Shown here: positions 1-9,854 of the stretch, one piece after another
Numbering within the stretch: position 1 is the first letter of the stretch
Layout: every line of letters begins with the position of its first letter
Source: Lucifuga dentata
Lineage: Eukaryota; Chordata; Actinopteri; Ophidiiformes; Bythitidae
Direction: 5' to 3'
DNA length: 64,000 nt
NCBI GenBank assembly: GCA_014773175.1
Contig: VXCM01000450.1
Location: 124,001-188,000, forward strand
Position numbers and translations under genes: made by a program
Notes under the pieces: generated by a model
The model's input: only the letters and a program-made list of their open reading frames with translations
Told to the model about the DNA's origin: nothing
Database searches by the model: none

Positions 1-281
1 TTTGGAACATTGTCAAATCATGCTGGGATAACTTGGGTCATCTGGTTTTGCACAAACTTGTGGAGTCCATGCCAGCTCTAGTGCCTGCTGTCATTAAAGC
101 AAAAGGAGGGCATACCAAATACTAAGATATTCTGAAATTCATGTACATTTTTCAAAGATTCAACTTTTCACTCAAATTGTTAACATAATATTATTATTTG
201 TAATGAAAAATGTTGTATTAAATTCAAAAAGAATGCAAAATAGAAGCATTTTCACAGTGATCTCAGATTTGGATCCCACTG
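1..281 (+). mobile_element. Tc1-like DNA transposon, 3' end
   Basis: The + strand frame ending at the TAA at 121-123 reads HKLVESMPALVPAVIKAKG followed by GHTKY and a stop. This is the characteristic C-terminus of Tc1/mariner-superfamily transposases of the fish Tc1 group. About 155 bp downstream the sequence ends in GATCTCAGATTTGGATCCCA then CTG at 281, followed by TA at 282-283. That matches the expected inverted-repeat end (outermost bases CAGTG read inward) next to a TA target duplication. The 5' part lies outside the window, so intactness of the transposase cannot be judged. Only the last 30 or so residues are visible. Confidence 0.8.
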
Positions 282-320
282 TACTATACTATACTATACT
301 ATATATATATGTGTGTATAG
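282..320. repeat. TATAC / TA simple repeat
   Basis: Four tandem copies of a TATAC unit run into an alternating TA tract and a short GT run. They lie directly beside the TA target site of the Tc1-like element. This is low-complexity sequence with no coding content. Confidence 0.7.
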
Positions 321-323
321 TCA

Positions 324-957
324 CACAGAAAGGTTGTAAAATAACTGAAAATAACTGGTGACAAATTACAAGCTGTGTTTGTGTATGTCCAGAGAGACAG
401 AGGGAGACAGATAGAACGTCTGATTATATGTCATGTCTGCTTTATGTGAACAGATTTGCTGAATGATTATCGAAAGCAGCGTCACTGATCAATTGACTGC
501 TTATCTCTATGCTGCCTGGTTAAGATTTCCCTGGAATCCGTGGTTGTGACCTGCTGCCTTTGCAAAATTGTCTGCGATGGATAAACAGAGAAATGCTGCC
601 TTCAGATGATGTCGGAAATTTGTGTAGTCATCTCCATATGTGCAGTGGAGTGGTAAATGTGGTTAAAGGGAACTAAGGACTTCTTTGATACCGGGGCGTT
701 TAAGGTGTGACTTTTAGGGGAATGTATCAGAGTATGATGTCAACATAATATAGAATTGTATGCTGTTATATATTAGTTCGTCATGGTAGCGCATTATAAA
801 GAAAGAGGGCATACACCAAAATAGTTGTAGCCCATTATAAAACTATGAGCCTGTGTATCTAGGCCTGTGTCTAATTGTTTAAAATTAGCTGCGTAACATA
901 AAGAACATTACAGGGTTATGTTTAAAATGTTTAGGTATGTCTTCTGCTTGATTTTCA
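324..957. other. unassigned stretch upstream of fam174b
   Basis: AT-rich sequence with frequent stops in all frames. I see no gene, RNA or recognised repeat here. Confidence 0.4.
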
Positions 958-963
958 GACTAA

Positions 964-1140
964 ACCAAAGCACTCAAAGAGTTTTTTGAATTTTTATATG
1001 AAGGAGCAGCAGTGTCAGCAATTATGCGTGCGAGAAGGACAATGTACGAAGAGGCCCTGAATGCAGCAGGAGTCCAATACCGCTCCTCTTCAGCAGGAGG
1101 ATCAGCGGACAGACTGCAGAGCTCTTCCGGAGCTGGATAA
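964..1140 (+). pseudogene. possible coding remnant or unknown exon
   Basis: A 58-codon open stretch on the + strand begins TKALKEFFEFLYEGAAVSAI, continues with MRARRTMYEEALNAAGVQYR, becomes Ser/Gly rich, and ends at TAA 1138-1140. It looks more protein-like than the surrounding AT-rich DNA, but an in-frame TAA at 961-963 sits immediately upstream and no ATG opens it except an internal one (MRARR). The opposite strand over 960-1232 is also open for 90 codons and contains an acidic segment (GLDEDEDYPAPEE). I do not recognise either reading. It may be a decayed exon or retrocopy, or chance. Confidence 0.2.
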
Positions 1141-1431
1141 TCCTCATCCTCATCTAAACCAGGTCCTAATGCATCCAGGAAGGATCTAATACAACTCACC
1201 TCAAGGACAACTCTTTTTGGAAGCAAAAGCAAGTTACCACCTAGAAGTCTGTTAGGAAAAGCTTAAACGTGTACAAAAGATGGATGTTTGTCTTTCCATT
1301 ATTCTTTACTGTATAAATAACCTAATCTAACAGCGATAGCGGATTCTCTATAATGTGACAGCTGTTGTCGCATTTCTTTAATTTCTAGAAACTACTGCAA
1401 GAATATCCTGCCCAAATTGTACCCCAGCACC

Positions 1432-1703
1432 ATGATGACATATAATCTGGCTTTAAATTTTATTATTGCGTCAATTTGGCGGGTCAGTGGCGAGCTACAA
1501 ACTCTTTCTTCACCTGCGACGCACTTAAATTCAACATCAATCATCACCCACGAAGATGAACTGAGAAATAACTCGACAGATGCAGCCATGGGATCCAGAA
1601 TTTCATCTCTAATGACGCATCTGCCAACTCTGAAGAACATTGTTATTTTCATCTGCGTGTTAACAGCTGCTCTCATCACATGCCTAGTCATCAAAATGAT
1701 CAG
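1432..1703 (+). CDS. fam174b: fam174b coding exon 1
   Basis: Encodes residues 1-90 plus two bases of Arg91: signal peptide, lumenal part and transmembrane helix. The donor is AG|GTAAGC. The frame stays open upstream to 1384, and a TTTCTAG at 1382-1388 resembles an acceptor, so an extra upstream exon with a different N-terminus is not excluded. Confidence 0.85.
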
Positions 1704-2488
1704 GTAAGCGGAATATACTCTTAAAAGGCCCTTACAAAACCTGAGTTGTTCAAGATTAAAGCCTCCTCAGTTGGATCACAGTGTAAATGTTACTCTCTCT
1801 AGTTTTCTGATAAATAAATTGATTAGGAGGATGTGGTCGTGTTAGACTACATGTGACAGCATATAGCCTGAGGAAAGATATAACAGCCTATAGGCATAAT
1901 GTTCCTGTAGGAAATTCTTCAGTGAAAAGTAACATAACCTGACAGTATCATATGTAAGCTTTTTCCATTCTTCTGTGATAGCCTAAATCTATGTTCCAGT
2001 ACAATCTGTGGTAGTCATTGGTGACTTTATGGGAACCTATATTGCTCTTCTCCTTTTTTACATCTACTGTCAGATCAGTTCTCCAAAGGGAAGCATGAAA
2101 AATGGCCATTAGGAAGCATAAACATCCAAGGCCATGTGCAATATTAGAATTTACTTGTTCAACATCTCCACCCATCCTATTAAAATAGTTCATAGTTGTT
2201 TTATAGGCTCCTCAGTGTTGCTTTATTTCCTGTGTTTTCCCTGCTTGGCACTGTTTGGCACAGATCTGGGAGACGGATTAGAAAAACACGGAAATATGAC
2301 ATTATAACTACACCTGCAGAGCGTGTAGAGATGGCACCTCTCAATGAAGAGAATGAGGATGAGGATGACTCAACCCTCTTCGATGTCAAATACAGGTTGG
2401 TTCTTTTGAAATAAACTCATGATAAGAAATTTATAAATCAGATATTCATGTTCTTCTAACCCAAAGATGAACTGACTTTCTTGTCTTC

Positions 2489-2532
<44 letters not shown>

Positions 2533-3314
2533 CTTTCTTGGCTTACAAAGGTTGATTGTCGACATAATTATAAAGTAAATGCTCCATACATAACAGAAAA
2601 AATGTATGATTTTCTATTGAATACTGTAGTGGTAACAAGGGTGCTTTGAAACACTTTAAAGTTTCTTGGTACCACGTGCTTTACCACGCCCTTGTGTTTT
2701 TAGCTGTCTCTGAGTACATGCATATATTGCATATACAGTACCAGTTCTAACACCTAACAAAGATGAGCAGACAAACAGAAGAACCTTTAAGAAATATCAC
2801 CTTTGTTCATTTGAAAAGTGCTGATTGAGTTTTAGTCACATTGACTTTGTTAACCTTTACAGAGTGGCACTTGTGTTTTGGCAAATTTATCAGTCCTGTG
2901 CTTCTGTTTGCTACTTTTACTAGATTGTATTTTCTTTAAACAAAAAAAACCAAAAAATAAAAAACCACACAAAGTCTGCGTGCAGTGCAGAATCGGGACA
3001 ATTATACCAAACTAGTTAAATTAAACGTTTACAAGACATATTTGAACTGTTGTTCTTGAAGGAACACAGTGTTTTAAAGAAACAGTGTTTTAGTTTAAGT
3101 CTGATATTGACTTTAGGTTTCACCCTTCCGTGCTTTCAATTGTTCTTTCACATAGAAGCACTTCCTCATAGGAAGATATGATCTCCTGTTTACCTGACAT
3201 TCCTGACCTACAAGTCAGACCGAACTTGTTTCTTCCCTCAGCATCTAGACACGCACCACCATATTCCATGGTAAAACATGTAGTAACTTTAAATTTTCAC
3301 TTTTTTTCAGGTGA
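1432..3314 (+). CDS. fam174b: Fam174b, single-pass membrane protein (three coding exons)
   Basis: Spliced coding sequence is join(1432..1703, 2264..2395, 3311..3314), 135 residues. Residues 1-20 form a probable signal peptide. Residues 21-65 are a short Ser/Thr/Asn-rich lumenal part with NST (33-35) and NST (47-49) glycosylation sequons. Residues 69-90 are a transmembrane helix ([20 protein letters not shown]). The cytosolic tail begins [20 protein letters not shown] and ends in an acidic segment then STLFDVKYR, which is the FAM174B signature as I remember it; FAM174A has a different tail. Human FAM174B is somewhat longer (about 159 residues from memory), mainly in the lumenal part. The start chosen is the first ATG (CAGCACC context), followed at once by a second ATG. 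The last exon contributes only the G of the final Arg codon and TGA. FAM174 proteins are linked to membrane and Golgi organisation, but the molecular role is not settled. Converges with st8sia2, as in human 15q26. Confidence 0.9.
2264..2395 (+). CDS. fam174b: fam174b coding exon 2
   Basis: Encodes the basic juxtamembrane [13 protein letters not shown] and the acidic C-terminal tail. The acceptor is GGCACAG|ATCTGGG after a pyrimidine-rich tract. The donor ACAG|GTTGGT is non-optimal; read-through into the intron would add LVLLK and stop. Confidence 0.9.
2493..2531. repeat. poly-A / TA low-complexity tract in fam174b intron 2
   Basis: About 27 A followed by alternating AT. Possibly a retroposon tail, but no body was recognised upstream. 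Confidence 0.6.
3311..3314 (+). CDS. fam174b: fam174b terminal coding exon (stop only), then 3' UTR
   Basis: A strong acceptor (TTTCACTTTTTTTCAG) is followed by GTGA. Joined to the AG left from exon 2 this gives AGG TGA, so the protein ends exactly at the conserved ...VKYR. The remainder of this exon is 3' UTR. Its end was not determined; AATAAA at 4760-4765 is one candidate poly-A signal. Confidence 0.75.
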
Positions 3315-5231
3315 ATCCCAGCATGGACATCAACATTTGAGAATGGCTCCTTTGGAAATTGCTCAAGTGATTTCTAAATCTGCTCCAATATTATTGTGTT
3401 GTAAAGTCTTGGCAAATCAGTGACAAGTGGTTGTGGGTGGCTTTTGTCTTTGTTTGAAGGACACGAGCATCATGGCTATCATTGTTTGCTGCTTTACTGA
3501 TACTTCTATCATGTGGCTCAAAAATTGTTCCCATCAATTTCTGATATCAAAGACAGGGATGTTTCATGTTGTGACTTTCCCTCAAATCTTATTTAAATTA
3601 TCAGACCACTGGCATTCTGGAGTTCTTTCATCCAGATAGCTTTGTTTTTACTTTGTCCCACAATTATTGCCATTTCTATCTCATTGTTAGACTGAGCTAT
3701 TGAGGAGTTTATATTAAGAATCAGTGCCTGCTTCAAAAATCCATATTATAATGCAGGGTGGGTTCATCATGGTGGCACACATCATGTAATATGAGAGAAT
3801 GGGTATTCTTCAAATACTATAATACTTCTATTATTCTATATTAGTTGAGAAAAATTGATGGCTCTGAAGACCATCATTTGGCACATCAAATGTTCACATG
3901 CTACAGATGTTCCACAGAGAATTATGCATTCAAATGTAGAATTTTCACATTATAAACTATAGTTATTGAGTGATATAATTGATATTTTTAACCAAACTTT
4001 CATACCAAATATTGTCTATTTACTAACTACTTTATTGTGCATATGTACTACTGTCTGAGGCTTTCTGTCCTTATGAATGGAGTAAGCATATATTTTTGTA
4101 CTGTATTGTAGACATTCCTATTTTGCTGCTAACTCAGCTGTAGTTTAAGTCTCAAGTTTCAAATGTGATTAAAAGTTCCAACAATATTATAATGATTTAG
4201 TCTCCTCTTGTGCCTATTGTCATAAGAGTCAAGCAAATATTACATCGGCCAGCTGCTGGAATGTGGAAATTCATTTTCATCTAATGGCTATAACACTATG
4301 TAAAAACTAAGTAGTAGGAGTAATTTTCTGCATTTATCTGATGCTTCAGTCCAAAATGACTTTTGAGAATCATTGTTTTGTTCAAAGACATCTGGTTATT
4401 TATTGCAGGGATCAGTCATGTAACTTTTTGGTTTTGCTAACCAGAGTCGCCCTGTTGTTTCTACGAGATTTTCCATCTAAGTATATCTTTCATGTATTTA
4501 TGGAGTAGACCTTTATCTATTTACTAGGAATTTGATACCATAGAAGGTTGTGATCCAGCATGTTAAAATTTAAATATTTCAACTAAGTAACCACAGAACA
4601 GTATAAACATCAGGTTCTAATAACAGTCATGAACACACTCACATGGACCCAATTTATCATTAAAACTGAACTAAAACAAAACTTCAGATAATGTCTACTT
4701 ACAAATACATTAAACATTTTTATATCCAGCTAAAATGACCCAAAGTTTGTTATGTCATGAATAAAAACTGACAGAACTCTGAATCTGTAAATCCTGGAAT
4801 AAGGTTATTTAACTTTTCCTTCATGGATAGTAACCTCTAGCTCTCTTGTAAATTAAACAATGTGGCACAATGAACCAGTACAAAACATTTAAGTCATGTT
4901 AACACTCACATCTAAAATTTTAGATGTAAAAGCCGCAAAATCAGCATAAGCTAACAATATCTCGATAGTATATTAAATAAATAAACAACTGCCTAAAATA
5001 TTTCCTTTTTCTGTAAAGGCAAACCAGGTTTTTAAACTTATTATAAATACTGACATTGCCCTTTAATGGCTATATTTCCTCATTTAGCTTTGTAAAGGAG
5101 ATTTTTTTCTGATGCTGAAATGAATGGATTTGCAAGGGAGTTCATAAAAATCCCCTTGCTTGTTTTGTACCAAAATGTGATTAAAGGAAAATTAACAATG
5201 CAGAAACTAGATTAGGACCATTTTACACAGA

Positions 5232-5268
<37 letters not shown>

Positions 5269-5298
5269 GTAAAAGNGATTAGGACCATTTTACACAGA

Positions 5299-5335
<37 letters not shown>

Positions 5336-6462
5336 GTAAAAGAACCATACTAAGCATTGCAGGTGACCTTGTATTTTAATCAAAAGTGTTATTTGATCAT
5401 GCACCGTGGCTTACAGGTGCAGGCTGTTTTCAAGTGGTCCAAATGACCTTCACTTGATTACAAAAATAACCTCCCAAAATAACATGCTGTGTACATCAAA
5501 ATGCAGCTTTTTTTTTTTTTTTTTTTTTTTAAGAGAAACAAAGAAAAAGTGCTGTATTTCTCTGATCAAAACAAGATTATTGTCATTAAAATAAGACTGG
5601 ATGCATTTATTATCACTCTTAAATATGCAAGAGTGTGCATGAATCAATGAGGTTTTTGTACCATACCTTTTACATAAGTGATTCATACTTTCAAACGTCT
5701 TTTTGATGTTATGGTCTTCAGTGTAGCTTTTATAATGATATGGACAATACTGGTAAATTGTGTTTTCCGTAAGTTTATATGACTGTTATTAATTTCATTA
5801 TATTTGGTTAAAAAAAAAAGTGTTATTAACTGTATGTGCCGAAACTGCAGATTTGTCTTTGTGCCTCTGCTAAGTTTGTGTTAGATGATCAGAAATCGTC
5901 ACCCTTTTATATCCGCCTCCCTATTGGCAGTGTCTCTGTTTTATCTCTAGTACTGTGTGTACTTGCGAAAACCCCTCTTGGTTTAATGATGCTCATTTGG
6001 GACTTTTATTCAAAATGATTCATCTGTTAAAGAAAGTTCCTCTTATAAAATGAATCAAAGTCATTGTGGGACCTATTTGTAAACTGTGGCTAACTTCCTT
6101 AATTCCCCATCTACACCAAAAATGCTAAATGTTGAAAGTTTGAAAGTTTAAATGTTGAAGTTTATTGAAGACATGCCTCTGCTTGGTTTTCCTGACATAC
6201 AGTACTGGCACTGTAGAGGTGTTACATGTCTCATAGGTGGTTTCACAGTTTCCATTCCTTTGAAACACTAGTGAAATAAACTGCTTCCTTTCAAGTGTGA
6301 ATTTTGTTTTAAGAAGATTTGATGAGATTTTTTTTCCTAATGAGTTCTTTTATGTATTTTCAGCAATAGCAAAATACATTCATTATGTCATAACTGCACA
6401 ATCTATGTCTTTGAATAAGTTTGACAATCAATGTTTTAGAAAACATTAAGTTTGAGATACAC
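3315..6462. other. fam174b 3' UTR and intergenic DNA
   Basis: AT-rich with no supported coding region. Several AATAAA/ATTAAA hexamers occur (for example 4760-4765 and around 4168), so the 3' UTR of fam174b could be long. Contains the GT microsatellite with duplicated assembly flanks (5210-5342) and a poly-T run at about 5508-5530. Confidence 0.5.
5210..5342. repeat. GT microsatellite duplicated around a single N
   Basis: A 66-base block (GATTAGGACC, a GT run, then TTGTAAAAG) occurs at 5210-5275 and again, identical, at 5277-5342, separated by one N at 5276. This is best explained as two overlapping contig ends joined without merging. Confidence 0.9.
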
Positions 6463-7038
6463 TTAAAGGATTATACTGGTGATTTTGCATGTTTGAGCCC
6501 AATAAGTACTACCTGCATACACATTACATCACTGCCAACCATTTTCTGAAAAATACTAATGAAGCGGTAAATTTTAGAATCATATTCTACTTTTCAGGCT
6601 TCAGTTGGTTTTAGTAAATTCTAGTACTGTATAAAAATAAACTTGTAGAGACTTAAAATGTGCTTGAGATAGGGAATCTATCACAGGGAACTACATGCCA
6701 TTATTATTATTATTTTTGTCAAAGTCACCAATCACCAATCCAACAGGGAGCAACATGAAAGAAAATATACTGTATGTCTCTGCCAGGGAATATGGTCCCA
6801 GGAGAAGACTGCTTTTACAGACAAATTAAAATGACCCTGCCTTCTAAAATTGTGTGTTGACAGGCGAAAGATTGAATTTTAAGGTGGGTGTATCACCTGT
6901 ATCCAAAAGATTATGGGATTTGGCAAAACAAGAAGGATACTACAATATGGTTTTATATTTTGGAAAATGGTTGGCAATAACATGTATGCAGGTAGTATGG
7001 ATTGGGCTCAGACATGCTAAACTACCAGTATGGTCCTA
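6463..7038. mobile_element. repeat family A, copy 1 (inverted-ended, MITE-like)
   Basis: The left end (TTAAAGGATTATACTGGTGA then TTTTGCATGTTTGAGCCCAA) and the right end, reverse complemented (AGGACCATACTGGTAGTTTA then GCATGTCTGAGCCCAATCC), match over about 80 bp with scattered differences. The result is a roughly 570 bp unit with long terminal inverted repeats and no transposase. Four more copies or parts lie at 10.0, 22.1, 50.0 and 63.5 kb, in both orientations. It is probably a non-autonomous DNA transposon; the superfamily was not determined. Confidence 0.75.
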
Positions 7039-8616
7039 TTGTTGTATACATTGAGACAAGACAAACATGCAAAAGTTAAGGTTTGTTTTGCTTACAACTC
7101 TGGACTTTCATCAGGGGTTAATATTCAATTTACACGAGGAAAAACTAGGATTACATGAAACAGCACTGTCCCAAATTTCACATCAGAACCTACATCAGTC
7201 AGTAAAACATTTTCCAAATGGACAAATTCCAGATTCTGGTTTAATTAACTTAATAGTGTTTGTCACAGAACTCTTCTATTTTTGCCAAAGTCTGACAAGC
7301 TTTATACAAATAAACCATTCATTGCTCCAGACTGCTGACGTCTCTAGCACAACTTTCATGTCTATTCTTAACTTAATTGGCAGTATAATAAGACCAATGT
7401 GTAAGTCAACAGCATCCCATCAAAACATCACTTTTATGGACAAATCACATGGCTGAAAGCACACGAGAGGCAACTTGTTTAGCTGGAGAATACTTTGAAT
7501 ATCTTGAATACTTCTGTTTAGTTTTTATTAACAGAGGTAATTTCTTACAGAAAAATACACAAAGTATCCGAGAAAAGATGAGTTTCAAGACAACTTCACA
7601 TACAAACTCAAGATACAAAAGACACCCCAAACTAGGGCAATACAGTATATTAGCTGAATATTGCCCAAATATTGGTCTTCTACTAAAAGTTGGAGATATT
7701 ATCCCTGAATACAGTTATTTTAAAAAAGTCAATAAATTTGTATTGTGTTTACACATTCTTTTAGTCATTTCAGTGCTTCTTCATATGTGGTTTGAGCAGA
7801 AAATGTAAGTATTCAGACCAATGTGTTTCCATCCTGTCAGGATGACATTCTTGAATATTCTGAGCATGGGAATGATCAAATTCATAAATACTGATTATAG
7901 GCACTAATTATTGGCTACTGGCAGCTACACTTAATCTACAAATATCTCTAAGCAACTATTATTTAAACAACATCTCTATTGGCATACACTCAAAAGGCAT
8001 ACATGTTATCAGCGATTCCCTCTCTATGTGATACAATGCTGAGGCTGTTATTGATGACCTGAAATTATTGATTAGTTGATCAAGGAATTGCTCTTTACAT
8101 TTTAAAGCACATTATGGATTTCTTTTCTTACAGCATTTGCAAGAAAAATACCAATACATTCATCAAAAAGTACATTTCTTCAACACAACTACAGCCCAGA
8201 AACCTCCAGCATAGAGACACACTGACATTCTGTGAGAAAAGTTTACATAGCGAAACGTCTGTTGGCTGAGTCTGTGTGAGCAGCTGGTGCACGTCTACAA
8301 ATTAAATAGAGTTTGACACGCTTTCATTGTCTCGTTTGGGTCTCAAGGAAGCCCAGTACTATTATGTGTCAGCTCAGGTTGACAAGAGTTTCATTTTCTA
8401 AGGTTTAAACCTTTTTTGTTTTCCTCAGTTTGATAAATAAGATGCACAAGATTCTTTTTAATTAATTAAAATAAGTAAATATCCTGAAATCTGGGACTTT
8501 TCAAAGTTAGGCTTAATGCTTCACAATTTGCCTATTTTAATTATTTAAAGCTATTTAATTATTTAAAACCATTTAAAGCTAAAATCTAAAATTCTGAAGT
8601 CAAATTCTGTTCTTTT
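7039..8616. other. intergenic DNA, possible st8sia2 3' UTR
   Basis: AT-rich. Two chance-length open frames on the + strand (7067-7456 and 7449-7808) have no recognisable domain and biased low-complexity composition, and I do not call them genes. The far end of the st8sia2 3' UTR may reach here. Confidence 0.4.
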
Positions 8617-8975
8617 TATCTCCACCAAAAGGAGGTTGTTTTTTCACCCACATCTGTTTGTGTTTTTTTCAGGATTACTCTAAAAGTCATTTTTGTAAAA
8701 TTTCTTCAAAACTAAAAGATCAATCTCAATGAAAAAACAAATAAACAAAAAACAGGTATATTTCTCCTAAGATAGACTACAAGTAAGTGCAATTTGGTCC
8801 ATGTAAAGATCCAAATCTGGCAGGCGAGGACAAGAGGCTGTACAATAACAAATTGGCTAAAAACATGCTGTTTCTTTCTCGTAGTGGCCAGGTATATTGA
8901 TAATAAACTTTGTAGGCCTGTTCAGCCTTGGCAGAGGTATGTGCTCTATTGAATCCCCTTCTAGTTTTAAAAGGC
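8617..8975. mobile_element. repeat family B, copy 1
   Basis: Starts CTCCACCAAAAGGAGGTTG ... CACCCACATCTGTTTGTG ... CAGGATTACT and ends GTTCAGCCTTGGCAGAGGTA then TGTGCTCTATTGA ... TTCTAGTTT. I recognise this layout as a common teleost interspersed repeat. Parts recur at 59612-59790 (left end) and 50195-50250 (right end). Confidence 0.65.
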
Positions 8976-9532
8976 AAACCTATCAAACCTTTAAAAGATC
9001 CTAATCTGATGAGATCATCATATGAAATGTTTTTTAACCAATGATTTAGCAGTCAACAAGCTTTCATCTTTCATCATCAGTCTTCCTGATGCTTCCATCT
9101 CGTGGTACAAACAGTGACTCACACAAGCTGTAAATTCAACAACTCTCCATTCCACTGCCATGCCGTCTAAATTACAGCATACACTTAATGGAGCCCTATC
9201 ATAAATTGGAAAGTAAAATTAATGGCATCATGTGAGCCCAGCTGTTCCTCAATTAAAATGAGAGGCCACCAGACAAACATGAAATGATCTCTGTGAACAG
9301 TTGACACCAGGGGAAATGAGCTTATCAAACAGGGTCTCACCATTGTAAAGGATTAGAAAAGGCGTATAGAAATCTCATTAAAGGTAAAACACGTCATAAA
9401 TGGCAATAAGTTTCTAAAGGAGCTCAAAATTGAAAACATTCTAGTTACTCATAAGTTAAAATAATAAAGGTAACAACTGTACAGAGTCTGCTCAGTGAAG
9501 AAAGGGATTTTTTCATGTTTCCATGGAGAACT
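8976..9532 (-). other. st8sia2: likely st8sia2 3' UTR
   Basis: Lies directly downstream (on the - strand) of the st8sia2 stop codon with no intervening splice evidence. No poly-A site was assigned with confidence. Confidence 0.45.
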
Positions 9533-9854
9533 TCACTGCACCTCTTTGCTTTGGAGGTTCTTCTGTGGTGGCTTCTCTGCATCACAAGTTCCAGTGTGGA
9601 GGCGGAGTGCCCCCTGTCTGTGCAATGTGCTCAGTGTCCTAAACTCCAGTGGCATGGTGTGTGGACTGGAGCTGGAGGTATACTCATACTTTAGAGTATC
9701 ATAGTAGTGGTATTTCACTGGTTTGCCTTGTGGGTCAAGCAGAAAGGGCCAGAAGCCATAAAGGTGGATCTCTTCACAGAAGCGAGTGGCCATCGTGTAC
9801 ATCAGGAGCCCAGTGGTTGGACGTTTAATGTGGACATTGTTGGTCAACCAAAAT
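9533..9854 (-). CDS. st8sia2: st8sia2 coding exon 6 (last)
   Basis: Encodes residues 282-387 from [12 protein letters not shown], with motif S, the YHYYD motif III and the motif VS His, ending at TGA (complement of 9533-9535). The acceptor is CAATAG|A after a T-rich tract. Confidence 0.95.

Noticed and set aside
5210..5342. Repeated blocks that superficially resemble direct repeats with a spacer (CRISPR-like or a satellite)
   Set aside because: Only two copies, separated by a single N, with the same pattern at three other loci. An assembly join is the simpler reading, and the genome is vertebrate.
7067..7808. Two overlapping + strand open frames of 119-129 codons downstream of repeat family A copy 1
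   Set aside because: AT-rich, no domain, no splice or start context, and no similarity I recognise. Probably chance in low-stop sequence.
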